From positions 44,298 to 108,297 of the IMG/VR virus record IMGVR_UViG_3300011114_000773: a DNA stretch of 64,000 bases; one strand, written 5' to 3'. Below, in pieces: positions 1 to 8,060 of the stretch. This stretch comes from a virus. Numbering within the stretch: position 1 is the first letter of the stretch; each line of letters starts with the position of its first letter. The notes beneath the pieces were generated by a model. That model did not search any database, was not told where the DNA came from, and worked only from the letters and a program-made list of their open reading frames with translations. Made by a program: the position numbers and the translations under genes.

Positions 1-1
1 T

Positions 2-433
2 ACAATAACTCCAGACGAAGGGGACGGAGCGATGCCTTGGGGAGAGAATGCAAAAACATGGCAGGCCGCGAACGGAGGAGTTGACGCACTGTACCTGTCT
101 TTCTTGAAGAATATATCGGGCAACACCCCATCAAATCTCACTGGTCACTTTCGAGAGGATTCCTCCAGTTCAGCGGCGCATTTTGAAGACAACTCTGTAC
201 ATTTTTGTTTTATAGATGCAAGCCATTTATACGAAAATGTCAAGAGGGACTTGGTCGCTTGGTATCCCAAGATAAAACCCGGTGGCTTCTTGGCTGGACA
301 CGATTTTGGTAATGGGACAAACGGAGTAGGAATAGCTGTGAAAGAATTTTGCTCCGAGAGAAGGCTTGAGTTTAGAAATGACTATTCATTTATCTTTCAG
401 AAGCCATTCTCAGACGCTATAGCTGTCAATTGA
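2..433 (+). CDS. SAM-dependent methyltransferase, class I (5'-partial)
   Basis: Probably a Rossmann-fold methyltransferase that uses S-adenosylmethionine. The reading frame is open to the left edge, so the N-terminus with the glycine-rich SAM loop lies outside the window; the ATG at 32 is probably internal. The visible part has the typical second half of this class (Methyltransf_24-like): FIDASHLYENVKRDL, then WYPKIKPGGFLAGHDF, where the aspartate-x-x-histidine and the PGG turn before a GHD strand are characteristic. It ends three bases before gmd and therefore probably belongs to a sugar or surface-glycan modification cluster. The substrate cannot be told from the sequence. Fold call is fairly sure, specificity unknown. 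Confidence 0.7.
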   Translation, partial: TITPDEGDGAMPWGENAKTWQAANGGVDALYLSFLKNISGNTPSNLTGHFREDSSSSAAHFEDNSVHFCFIDASHLYENVKRDLVAWYPKIKPGGFLAGHDFGNGTNGVGIAVKEFCSERRLEFRNDYSFIFQKPFSDAIAVN

Positions 434-436
434 TAG

Positions 437-1504
437 ATGAAAACCGTCTTTATAACAGGTGTGACTGGTCAAGATGGATATTACCTAGCGGAGTATCTAA
501 CCAAATACTTCCCAGAGCATAAGGTCATAGGATTCACAAGAAGCCGCCTAACTAGTAGCCAGCAGGGGCTTCTACTGGACCAATTCGGCGAGAAATTCAC
601 AGTTCAACATCTCGATATAAGAGACGGTTTGGCTATGAAGTATTTTTTTAAGCACTATCGTCCAGACTATTTTGTTAATTTCGCAGCAAGTACTAACCCA
701 TCAGCTAGTTGGAGGAATGCCTCAGAAGTCTTTGAGTGTAACGTAGATTCTGTCGCTAGAATACTAGAGCGCATTCACTTGTCTCGCCCATCGTGCAGAT
801 TCTTCTCTGCGGGTTCGAGTTTAGAGTTGGGAGACGCTATATCTAATGAAATTAAAACGCCATACGCACTTTCAAAATCTACAGCGGGAAAACTTGTCTC
901 TATGTTCAGAGATGAGTATGGGATTTTTGCCACGCACGGAATTCTTTTTAATCATACGAGTCCTAGGTCAAAAGAGAACTTCTCTGTTTGTAAGATAACG
1001 AAGGGCGCGGCAAGAATATTCTTATCCATGAAGACCTTGTCTGAATTCGAGCCGATAGTATTGGACGGAGACATTTATAATTATATAGACTGGTCTGATA
1101 GCAGGGAAATCGTCCGTGGAGTGTGGGACGCTCTCCAACAAAAAAAGCCGCTAGATTCTCCTCATTTTTGCAGTGGAATTAGGAGACAGCTATCAACTAT
1201 TATTTTTAGCGCGTTCTATTCACTTGGAATCGTCGGTGAATGGCGAGCGGATGGATTGTATCTCCCCGATTCGCTGGTTAAGGGGATGTCGGTTAAGTCT
1301 AACTGCCTAGTAAGGATAAATCCCAGCAACCAGCATACACTAGCCGATAACCCCTATGGGGATGTCAAAAAGATGTCTGACATCGGATGGAAAATCCAGA
1401 TTCCATTTGACACAACCATAAGGAATATGGTAGAGTACTACCTCACTGAAAACAAGAAAGCCATCAATATACGTCCCGATAATAAAGAAGTTCCTATCGG
1501 ATGA
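437..1504 (+). CDS. gmd: GDP-mannose 4,6-dehydratase-like SDR enzyme
   Basis: Extended short-chain dehydrogenase that in this family converts GDP-D-mannose to GDP-4-keto-6-deoxymannose, the first step to GDP-fucose, GDP-rhamnose or GDP-perosamine. The NADP-binding loop is TGVTGQDGYYLAEYL (residues 7-21), the GMD form of GxxGxxG. The catalytic region shows SS-x-E at 127-130 and the Y143-x-x-x-K147 pair (TPYALSKSTAGKLV). The segment GILFNHTSPRS followed by KITKGAARI is a GMD hallmark. At 355 aa the length is normal. It lies three bases after the methyltransferase, so the two are probably co-transcribed. Phages use such genes to alter host surface sugars or to build their own glycans; which one applies here is not visible. 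Confidence 0.85.
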   Translation: MKTVFITGVTGQDGYYLAEYLTKYFPEHKVIGFTRSRLTSSQQGLLLDQFGEKFTVQHLDIRDGLAMKYFFKHYRPDYFVNFAASTNPSASWRNASEVFECNVDSVARILERIHLSRPSCRFFSAGSSLELGDAISNEIKTPYALSKSTAGKLVSMFRDEYGIFATHGILFNHTSPRSKENFSVCKITKGAARIFLSMKTLSEFEPIVLDGDIYNYIDWSDSREIVRGVWDALQQKKPLDSPHFCSGIRRQLSTIIFSAFYSLGIVGEWRADGLYLPDSLVKGMSVKSNCLVRINPSNQHTLADNPYGDVKKMSDIGWKIQIPFDTTIRNMVEYYLTENKKAINIRPDNKEVPIG

Positions 1505-1514
1505 CAAGACGCGC

Positions 1515-1838
1515 TTGTTCTGCGGCGCTGATTGGGGTCGAGAAACCAAAGCGTGCAAAGACATGCTCGCGGAGAATTCTCTTACTCCAGAAGACGCCTT
1601 ATTGATGGCCAAACCGACGTTCTCAATAAATTCTCTTAATTTTTTTAAGACAGCGAACGGTAAAAAATATGTCCTAGAGTGGCGAAGTAAGCAGTCGAAA
1701 AGCGAGCAACTATCGAATCAGTTAGCGTCCCGATGCGTCGAAGAGTATCCGCTTGATGAAGAGCCGGTAAAGACGAACGTCTCTCTTCGACCCAAGACGG
1801 TAATGCAATTCGTTAATTATGGCAAAGAAAACCACTGA
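1515..1838 (+). CDS. hypothetical protein upstream of recA-like gene
   Basis: Not recognised. The 107-aa frame uses a TTG start, but it stays open back to 1434, inside the end of gmd, and the upstream codons (KKFLSDDKTRLFCGADWGRE) read like real protein. The true start may therefore be an earlier non-ATG codon such as CTG at 1446. The C-terminal part is basic and polar, with no signal peptide or membrane segment. It overlaps the recA-like gene by 20 bases, which suggests translational coupling. No function is proposed. Confidence 0.5.
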   Translation: MFCGADWGRETKACKDMLAENSLTPEDALLMAKPTFSINSLNFFKTANGKKYVLEWRSKQSKSEQLSNQLASRCVEEYPLDEEPVKTNVSLRPKTVMQFVNYGKENH

Positions 1839-2919
1839 ACCAGTAGAGCAAATCACCTCGCAAAGTCAAATTGACGCCTTTTTAAAGGACAACTCTGACT
1901 ATCACTTTAATTTTAAACCAGCAGCGAATTACAAGATTCCGGGCGGCTCTTTGAAGTTGAATATAGAAATGGGAGGCGGTCTTCGCCCCGGTGTGACGAG
2001 ATTCTCTGGAATTACAGAAGGCGGAAAAACTAGCTGCGCTCTTAGTTTCGCTAAAAATTTCCAAGAGCTAGTTCCTAACGGACACGTAGTGTATTTTAAA
2101 TCAGAAGGCAGACTCTCGGACGAGATGCTGACAAGAAGCGGGATGAATCTCTCTCCCGAGAAGTTCAGAGTTATTAAGACCAACATCTATGAGGTGGTAG
2201 GCCAATTAATAATTCAACTTATTAATAACAACCCCGGAGATGTCAAATACTTTTTCGTTATCGACTCGATGGATTCTTTGAATCCCCAAGACGACGTTAA
2301 TAAGGTGTTCGGGACGGCTGGAAGAGTGGCTGGAACGTCAGCTTTAACGGCGGACTTCTTAAAGAAAATGTCTCTTCCGATTGCCGAACTAGGACATATT
2401 TGCGTAATGATTTCGCAGATACGAACTAAGCTTCAATTAGATAAATATGCCCCGAAAGAGCATCAAACCACTAATGCGTCTGGTGGACATGCCCCGCTTC
2501 ACTATAGCGACTGGATTCTCGAATTTCAACACCACGACAACAAGGACGATAAGATTTTAGCCTCAGATGCCTCCCAGAAAATAATTGGGCATTGGTGCGG
2601 TATCGTGTTTCGCAAGTCGATGAACGAAAAAACCGGAACTGAGGTTCGTTATCCAATTAAATATGGTAGGACTAATGGTTCTTCAGTATGGGTTGAGCGC
2701 GAAATAGTTGACCTAATGATAATGTTCGAGTTGATTAAGAAGAAATCTTCTTGGCTGTCTGTCGATGAGAGCATCCTGACAGAGCTTAAAACCGCCGGTT
2801 TAGAGTGTGTAGATAAACTCCAAGGTGTTGACAACTTTTATCAATATTTCGAGGACAATCCAGCTTTGACAGAGTATTTTAAACGCAAATTCCAAGAGAC
2901 TCTCCAGAAGACTCTGTAG
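1819..2919 (+). CDS. RecA/UvsX-like recombinase
   Basis: RecA-fold ATPase expected to form filaments on single-stranded DNA and drive strand exchange during phage recombination and replication. Walker A is GITEGGKTS (about residues 64-72), matching the RecA GxxxxGKT pattern. Walker B is YFFVIDSMDSL (about 144-154). A following segment VMISQIRTKLQ resembles the RecA region after loop L1 that ends in a conserved glutamine. At 366 aa it has the length of phage UvsX/RecA proteins. The first gene of the replication block, it starts inside the previous gene and has no Shine-Dalgarno sequence. It could be assigned to RecA, UvsX or another RecA-like phage family; the sequence alone does not decide. 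Confidence 0.8.
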   Translation: MAKKTTEPVEQITSQSQIDAFLKDNSDYHFNFKPAANYKIPGGSLKLNIEMGGGLRPGVTRFSGITEGGKTSCALSFAKNFQELVPNGHVVYFKSEGRLSDEMLTRSGMNLSPEKFRVIKTNIYEVVGQLIIQLINNNPGDVKYFFVIDSMDSLNPQDDVNKVFGTAGRVAGTSALTADFLKKMSLPIAELGHICVMISQIRTKLQLDKYAPKEHQTTNASGGHAPLHYSDWILEFQHHDNKDDKILASDASQKIIGHWCGIVFRKSMNEKTGTEVRYPIKYGRTNGSSVWVEREIVDLMIMFELIKKKSSWLSVDESILTELKTAGLECVDKLQGVDNFYQYFEDNPALTEYFKRKFQETLQKTL

Positions 2920-2925
2920 AATAAG

Positions 2926-3831
2926 CTATTGTATTTTCTTAAGTATCTCTAGTTTCCTAGGTAAAAACATATCGTAAATTTCGTTTTGGGCGTATAAATA
3001 ATCTCTAATTCTTTTTACCTGTTTATTACCATCGCAGGAAATTTCCATATACTTCTTACCGGGCCTTCTGTACGTATAAAAATTAACACCGCACTTGTCT
3101 TCGATTTCTCCTTTTATACCCAATAGGACTGCAACATTTCCTACAAATGAGACTCCTGCCTGATTGTTATGTCTCCTTATCTTAACGCACCCATCGCCCT
3201 CGAAGTATCCCCTGATAAAAAAGCGTACCAGATTGCTTCGTATATTAGGATACAGAGCCAAGAATGTTTTCTTTTCAATACATCCATGCTTTTTTAAGTC
3301 GTTTGCCATTTTTCTACTATTGACGCACACCGAGAATATATCTTTGTGTGAAGTCTGGTATCTTAGCACCTCTCCCTCAAAGTTAATTGCCTTTTTAAAC
3401 TTCGCCAAGACTTCCTCGTCAATCAGAGCCAGTTTAACCCTTCTTCCGCTTATATTTCCGTCAGACATCATCCATCCAAACCAGTAAGCCTTTTCAGCAG
3501 TGTCAATTTCTTCAAAAAAATCGTGATTTACTTTAAACTTTTTTCTAGCTGTACTAAGGCCCATCTCTCGTAAAAAGGCTATCATTGTCGGCAAACTCAC
3601 GCCGTATTCTAAGGCAAGCGTCGAAGAGTTCTTGCAATCAATGTATTTCTTTTTTATTTCGTCCTCAAGCCCTTTTAGGATTTTACCTTTACGGAACCCG
3701 ACTTTCTCCGATATTAGTCTGCTACGAATCGGGCATGGAGATACATCGTGCTTTTCAGCTATCTGTCTTATCGTCAGCCCCGAAAGATAGTCGTTTTTAA
3801 TTTGCTCTATATCAAGTTTAAGAGAATTCAT
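2926..3831 (-). CDS. LAGLIDADG homing endonuclease with N-terminal HTH domains
   Basis: Free-standing double-motif LAGLIDADG endonuclease. The two dodecapeptide helices are YWFGWMMSDGNI (about residues 112-123) and FFIRGYFEGDGCV (about 204-216), each ending in the catalytic aspartate. Two helix-turn-helix-like segments come before them (LTIRQIAEKHDVSP and SSTLALEYGVSLPT), a usual DNA-binding extension in homing enzymes. The ATG at 3831 (MNSLKL) is chosen over an in-frame GTG at 3852. It runs against all neighbours and lies between the recA-like gene (6 bases away) and a nuclease gene, as expected for a mobile intergenic homing gene. No intron or intein is visible around it. Confidence 0.85.
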   Translation of the reverse strand: MNSLKLDIEQIKNDYLSGLTIRQIAEKHDVSPCPIRSRLISEKVGFRKGKILKGLEDEIKKKYIDCKNSSTLALEYGVSLPTMIAFLREMGLSTARKKFKVNHDFFEEIDTAEKAYWFGWMMSDGNISGRRVKLALIDEEVLAKFKKAINFEGEVLRYQTSHKDIFSVCVNSRKMANDLKKHGCIEKKTFLALYPNIRSNLVRFFIRGYFEGDGCVKIRRHNNQAGVSFVGNVAVLLGIKGEIEDKCGVNFYTYRRPGKKYMEISCDGNKQVKRIRDYLYAQNEIYDMFLPRKLEILKKIQ

Positions 3832-3892
3832 ATCGTCTAAAATATGATACACTTCGTCTTATCTTCTCGTAAAACTAAAAGTAATATACTAT

Positions 3893-4306
3893 ATGCGTCT
3901 GTATAACGTCAATGGCAAGTTAGTCAGCAAAAATGTGTCAAAATACCTAATAAAGTGGGACGCGCCCAGCCGGTCAAAGATACAGTTTAGAGTGAAGCAG
4001 TTCTTCAAGCCATATTGGACTGGTCAGATAGTTTATGAGGAGTACCCAGTCTTCGGGAGTTTATTGAAAGTAGATATACTCAACGCTACCCGAAAAATCG
4101 CAATAGAAGTCCACGGGGCACAGCACGAACACCATAACCCATTTTTTCATCCCACAAAGCAGGACTTTTTAAGTTCCGTGGTTAGGGACTTAAAAAAGCA
4201 CGAATGGCTTAGTATGAATAACTTTAAAATTATTGAAATCTACGAGCATGAGATAAAATTGGTGTCTAAAACCTTTATCAAAGAAAAATTCGGACTGGAC
4301 CTCTAA
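3893..4306 (+). CDS. PD-(D/E)XK-type endonuclease (Vsr/DUF559-like)
   Basis: Small restriction-endonuclease-fold protein (137 aa). The metal-binding core is visible as D61 in LLKVDIL, followed by IAIEVHGAQHEHH with E72-x-H74 and Q77-H78, the pattern of the Vsr/DUF559 group. A basic stretch (DLKKHEW) and a final strand IIEIYEHE complete the fold. In phages such proteins act as nicking, mismatch or Holliday-junction nucleases; the exact target is not visible. It sits between the homing gene and a small acidic protein, just ahead of the helicase. A TAATAT box five bases before the ATG may be a leaderless promoter, but its -35 box is weak. Confidence 0.6.
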   Translation: MRLYNVNGKLVSKNVSKYLIKWDAPSRSKIQFRVKQFFKPYWTGQIVYEEYPVFGSLLKVDILNATRKIAIEVHGAQHEHHNPFFHPTKQDFLSSVVRDLKKHEWLSMNNFKIIEIYEHEIKLVSKTFIKEKFGLDL

Positions 4307-4322
4307 TAGTGTATATACCAGC

Positions 4323-4574
4323 ATGGAACAACCTCGACAAATTCCCGAGAGCTTTATATCCACGCTCAATGAGCACACTACTGGAGGATATTTAATTTGC
4401 TATTTCGATTTGAATGGTTGCCCGCGAATGCAGTGCGAATTTGATAATGTCGCGTATTCGCTCGCCGCACAGAAATATCTAAGTAATTGGCTTGAGGCTA
4501 TTTCCGCTTCCCAGCAGAATGTAATGATGGACGCCTTAGATGGCACCATTCAGGAAGACGGGGAAGAAGAATAA
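4323..4574 (+). CDS. small acidic protein of unknown function
   Basis: 83-aa protein, not recognised. It begins with a short polar region, has a strand-rich middle (GGYLICYFDLNGCPRMQCEF) and an amphipathic helix (YLSNWLEAISASQQ), and ends in a strongly acidic tail (DGTIQEDGEEE). Such tails occur on small replication-associated phage proteins, and its position between a nuclease and the helicase fits that, but no function can be claimed. A TATATA box at 4312-4317 ends five bases before the ATG, similar to the leaderless promoters elsewhere in this window. Confidence 0.55.
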   Translation: MEQPRQIPESFISTLNEHTTGGYLICYFDLNGCPRMQCEFDNVAYSLAAQKYLSNWLEAISASQQNVMMDALDGTIQEDGEEE

Positions 4575-4578
4575 TTTC

Positions 4579-4607
4579 TTGACATTTATCCCTTCGTCTG
4601 GTAAAAT
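4579..4607 (+). promoter_or_regulatory. sigma70-like promoter of the helicase gene
   Basis: Consensus TTGACA at 4579-4584 and TAAAAT at 4602-4607, with a 17-base spacer. The ATG of the helicase gene follows only nine bases after the -10 box, so transcription should start about two to four bases before the start codon and give an essentially leaderless mRNA. Confidence 0.75.
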
Positions 4608-4616
4608 TAGCTCGCA

Positions 4617-6122
4617 ATGAGCAAACTTTACTCTATAGAGTCCGAACGAGCACTGCTTGGCGGAATTCTAAATAAACCCATCACTTTCCCCGACATAGAT
4701 GGTTCTCTGAAAGAGACAGACTTCTTCTCCCGCGAGCACGGCACAATCTATGCGTGCATGAGACAGATTCTTTCTGAAAAAAAAGAGCTGACAGTCACTT
4801 CCTTGACAACAAGGGTCAAGAGTCTCGGCCTCAAATTTAATGGTGTCCTCGATATCGAGGAGTATATCGAATCTGTCAGCCTCCACTCCTTAAATGATAA
4901 GGCTATTTTAGAAACTGCTGGAGAGATAGTCAAACTCCGAGCGTTCAGGGGTATGGAGTCATCGGCAAAAGAAATCTGCCGCTTTTTAGAGAAAAATACA
5001 TCAGCGACTCTTAGCCACGCAGTCTCCTCGGTAGATAGCCTAATGGCAGAAACGGTCAATGGGTTTATCGTCGATGACATTCCTGTTAATATTTTTGACG
5101 AGTTAAGCAAGGAAGTAGTTATCCTCGGGAACTCTCCGACAGAAGGAACCGGCCTTAAGACTCCGTATCCTAGTTTCAACAAACTGTTCGGAGAACTGCG
5201 TGGAGGAAACGTATATGGAATAGCATCGCGACCCGGACAAGGAAAGACTACATTCTTATGCGATATGGCCCTCGGAGTCGCTAGGGAAAACAATGTTCCG
5301 ACCCTTTTCCTTGATACAGAAATGACTACGAAGGAAATCCGACTACGAATGGCCGCATCAATCGTCGGGATACCCCTGTGGTACGTGGAGACTGGGAACT
5401 GGAATAAGAACGCAGACCTCCGGGCAAAAATGAATGCTGGACTTGCTAAGATTGATTCGGAGATGAAGTCTCTCAAATTTTTTCATTTTCATGTAGGCAA
5501 TAAGACAATCGTAGAGGTCTTGACCATTATCCGAAGATGGTATTGGAGCGTTGTTGGTCGTGGAAATAAATGCTTGGTAGTCTATGACTATTTGAAACTA
5601 ACTGGCGAAAAGGTCGGGGCAAATTGGGCGGAATATCAAGCGATTGGCGAAAAAACCAATCAGCTTAAAGCGATTTCTGTTGAAATTGATAATCCCGTAT
5701 TTACTGCTATTCAAATTAATCGCTCTGGAGAAAGCTCTGGCCGTCAAGCAAAAGAAGTAACGGATGACTCCAGTGTCATCGCTCAGTCTGACCGCGTATT
5801 GTGGTTCGTTACATTTTTAGCTATTTTTAGAAGAAAAACTTCTGACGAGCTAGCCCTAGACGGAAAAGATTTTGGCTCTCATAAGCTTATTGATTTGAAG
5901 ACGCGCTATCAGGGTAAGGAAGCGGCTGGACATCAGAACCTAGTTGAGAGGCAGCAGCAAGACGGAAGCTCGACGTTCGAGCCAAACTATATCAGTTTTA
6001 ATATCGAAAATTTTAGAGTCACCGAAACTGGAACACTCAAAGACATCATCGCCAAGGGAGGCCCAATGCAGGTGTCCTTTAAGAAAGAAGACGACGAGTC
6101 CGGCGAAGCCCCATTTAAATGA
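4617..6122 (+). CDS. dnaB: DnaB-like replicative DNA helicase
   Basis: Hexameric RecA-fold helicase that unwinds DNA at the fork in the 5'-3' direction. The N-terminal DnaB domain starts with SIESERALLGGILNKP and includes FFSREHGTIYACMRQI. The C-terminal ATPase has Walker A SRPGQGKTT (about residues 204-212), the LFLDTEMTTKEIRLRM motif with the expected catalytic glutamate, Walker B CLVVYDYLKL (about 318-327), and late motifs TAIQINRSGES and VIAQSDRVLWFV. At 501 aa it is slightly longer than bacterial DnaB. It has its own promoter, and its stop overlaps the start of the primase gene by four bases (ATGA), so helicase and primase are probably made together. Confidence 0.9.
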   Translation: MSKLYSIESERALLGGILNKPITFPDIDGSLKETDFFSREHGTIYACMRQILSEKKELTVTSLTTRVKSLGLKFNGVLDIEEYIESVSLHSLNDKAILETAGEIVKLRAFRGMESSAKEICRFLEKNTSATLSHAVSSVDSLMAETVNGFIVDDIPVNIFDELSKEVVILGNSPTEGTGLKTPYPSFNKLFGELRGGNVYGIASRPGQGKTTFLCDMALGVARENNVPTLFLDTEMTTKEIRLRMAASIVGIPLWYVETGNWNKNADLRAKMNAGLAKIDSEMKSLKFFHFHVGNKTIVEVLTIIRRWYWSVVGRGNKCLVVYDYLKLTGEKVGANWAEYQAIGEKTNQLKAISVEIDNPVFTAIQINRSGESSGRQAKEVTDDSSVIAQSDRVLWFVTFLAIFRRKTSDELALDGKDFGSHKLIDLKTRYQGKEAAGHQNLVERQQQDGSSTFEPNYISFNIENFRVTETGTLKDIIAKGGPMQVSFKKEDDESGEAPFK

Positions 6123-7033
6123 GCGCAGAAACCTCTATAAAAGATATCCTAATTGAATTAGGGTTTACCGGAATAACTGATGCCGGAAAGAATTACAGAT
6201 GCCGCCCAATTTATCGTGATTCAAGTTCTGCTACTGTCTGCTCTATACAGAAGCAGAACGGATTGTGGTATGATTTTCGAGAAAATCTTGGTGGAGACTT
6301 AAAGGATTTAGTCGCTTTATGCCTTAAAGTTAATAAAGAAGAAGCTCTTAAGTTCCTAGCTGATAAGAACTACGCCCCCACGGAGGTCGATGAGCGTGAG
6401 GAGCTACTATCCACAGTAAAAAAATATCCTATCGAATGGCTTAGTAACCTAGAGCAGTCAAACACATACTGGTTAGGAAGGGGTATATCAGGAGCTACTA
6501 TAAATAAATTTCGCGGAGGAGTCGCTACGACCGGGAGAATGTATCATAGATATGTATTTCCCATCTTTGACGAACGCGAAACTATCGTTGGATTCGCTGG
6601 AAGAGACTTGCTTAAGCTAGAGAATAGTCAGCGTCCAAAGTGGAAAATACTAGGTGAAAAACGCGAGTTCGCATATCCCTATTATCTGAATAAAGGAGCC
6701 ATCTCTTCTTCTAAGTCGGTTATCCTAGTTGAAAGTATTGGCGACTGCCTTAGTCTTTATGAAAGCGGAATAGAAAATACTTTAGTGACCTTCGGTGTCT
6801 CTATAAGTTCTGGAGTAATTAAAACCTTACTTAAGACTAGGCCCGAACAGATAGTAATTGCTCTAAATAACGATAGCTCAGGGAACTCAGCCGGAAATGA
6901 AGCAGCGCTAGAATTTAAAAAAGAACTCGGAAATTATTTTAACCCAGAAACGGTAAAGGTAAAACTTCCTGCGCAGAAAGATTTTGGTGATATGTCTCGT
7001 GAAGAAATCGCATTATGGAAAAATCAGATTTAA
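6119..7033 (+). CDS. DnaG-type primase with Toprim domain, degenerate zinc finger
   Basis: Expected to make RNA primers at the fork together with the helicase encoded just upstream. The N-terminal part (residues about 1-85) has the CHC2 layout (YRCRPIYRDSSSATVCSI, WYDFRENLGGDLKDLVAL) but retains only scattered cysteines, so it probably does not bind zinc in the usual way. The Toprim domain shows VILVESIGDCLSL (about 201-213, catalytic glutamate) and IALNNDSSGNSAG (about 247-259), where DnaG has DxD and this protein has N-N-D. It is short (304 aa) and lacks the C-terminal helicase-interaction domain of bacterial DnaG. It could also act as a small primase-like Toprim protein; the fold call is firm. 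Confidence 0.75.
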   Translation: MSAETSIKDILIELGFTGITDAGKNYRCRPIYRDSSSATVCSIQKQNGLWYDFRENLGGDLKDLVALCLKVNKEEALKFLADKNYAPTEVDEREELLSTVKKYPIEWLSNLEQSNTYWLGRGISGATINKFRGGVATTGRMYHRYVFPIFDERETIVGFAGRDLLKLENSQRPKWKILGEKREFAYPYYLNKGAISSSKSVILVESIGDCLSLYESGIENTLVTFGVSISSGVIKTLLKTRPEQIVIALNNDSSGNSAGNEAALEFKKELGNYFNPETVKVKLPAQKDFGDMSREEIALWKNQI

Positions 7034-8016
7034 AAAAACTATCAGCTAGCAGGATAAAAACTCTTCAGAGTTGCTCATGGACGTACTGGGCGAACTACGT
7101 CCTCAAGCTTCCTCAGTTGTCTAATTCTGGAGCTATGAGGGGTAGTATATGCCACGATATTTTCGAGTTGCTGCTTATGGACAGCAGGAAGAAGTATCAA
7201 AGAAAAATAGTCAAAAGCAATTCTCTGGACGCCTGTCCTTCTGTGAAAAGGCTCGTCAAGCTGTATCTCAAGAAGCAGAAGCTTAATGACCAATCGGAAT
7301 ACAATCTCGTAGAGAGGATGATTGTCGTCGGGCTTGCTAGCGATTTCTTTGGAAAGAAAGGGACAAAACTGTTCTCTCCAGAGCATCAATTCGATATAGT
7401 AAACTCGGAACCTCTATATCATATCGGCGGATTCATTGATAAGTGGGGGATAGACGAAAAGACGAAAACCATCTATATCTATGATTATAAGTCTAGTAAA
7501 GCTAAATTCGCTGGAGAAGAGCAAACATCTAATATCCAAGCGATGATGTATAGCCTTGTCGCTAAGAAGTTGTATCCAGAATACAAGCCCGTAGTCATTT
7601 TCATATTTCTACGATTTGGTGACTCTCCAGAACAAATAGTTGAGTTTGATGAAAAAACGCTGGCCGGTTTCGAGCACTACCTAGAAGATGTAAATAGTCA
7701 AATTAATAACTTTTCCTACGCTGATGCTATGGCGAACTTCGCCGCCGACCAACAGCAAAAGGGAGATTCCTTTAGTGGAAGGTTGGTCTGTGGTTTTTCA
7801 AAAACGAAGGGCGAACTTAAAAAAGATGGTATGCCAAAATGGAGTTGCCCATATAAATTTGGATTTGATTACTTTGTCGGACTGGACAAGAATCAACAGA
7901 TAGTGTCAACGGCCTTCACTAAAAACGAACTCGTTGACTCAAAGATTGTCTCTATTGAACCTCGGCAATACAACGGCTGCCCAAAATTCAATAAAACAGG
8001 CTTGACTAGTTTTTGA
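7015..8016 (+). CDS. RecB/Cas4-like PD-(D/E)XK exonuclease
   Basis: Member of the PDDEXK_1 nuclease group. The N-terminal helix LSASRIKTLQSCSWTYWANYV is the usual opening, followed by MRGSICHDIFELLL with the conserved histidine. The active site is GGFIDKWGID (about residues 136-145) and IYIYDYKSSK (about 154-163), giving D and DxK. The following SNIQAMMYSLVA is the QxxxY motif of RecB-type nucleases. Cas4-like iron-sulphur cysteines were not clearly found. It overlaps the primase gene by 19 bases and probably processes DNA ends in recombination or replication. No cas genes or CRISPR array lie nearby. Confidence 0.75.
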   Translation: MEKSDLKKLSASRIKTLQSCSWTYWANYVLKLPQLSNSGAMRGSICHDIFELLLMDSRKKYQRKIVKSNSLDACPSVKRLVKLYLKKQKLNDQSEYNLVERMIVVGLASDFFGKKGTKLFSPEHQFDIVNSEPLYHIGGFIDKWGIDEKTKTIYIYDYKSSKAKFAGEEQTSNIQAMMYSLVAKKLYPEYKPVVIFIFLRFGDSPEQIVEFDEKTLAGFEHYLEDVNSQINNFSYADAMANFAADQQQKGDSFSGRLVCGFSKTKGELKKDGMPKWSCPYKFGFDYFVGLDKNQQIVSTAFTKNELVDSKIVSIEPRQYNGCPKFNKTGLTSF

Positions 8017-8025
8017 CGATTGTCC

Positions 8026-8054
8026 TTGACTGAATAGAGTGTGCAGCTTATGAT
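8026..8054 (+). promoter_or_regulatory. sigma70-like promoter of the polymerase operon
   Basis: TTGACT at 8026-8031 and TATGAT at 8049-8054, with a 17-base spacer. The ATG of the PHP-domain gene follows six bases after the -10 box, which again predicts a leaderless transcript. It should drive the four genes up to 12545. Confidence 0.75.
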
Positions 8055-8060
8055 AAGAGT

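Noticed and set aside
4748-5476. 242-aa minus-strand frame inside the helicase gene
   Set aside because: Antisense shadow; the plus-strand frame has all DnaB motifs, and the antisense protein has no recognisable feature.
7015-8016. Cas4 of a phage CRISPR system
   Set aside because: Motifs fit the general RecB-like nuclease group, iron-sulphur cysteines were not clear and no other cas gene or array is present.
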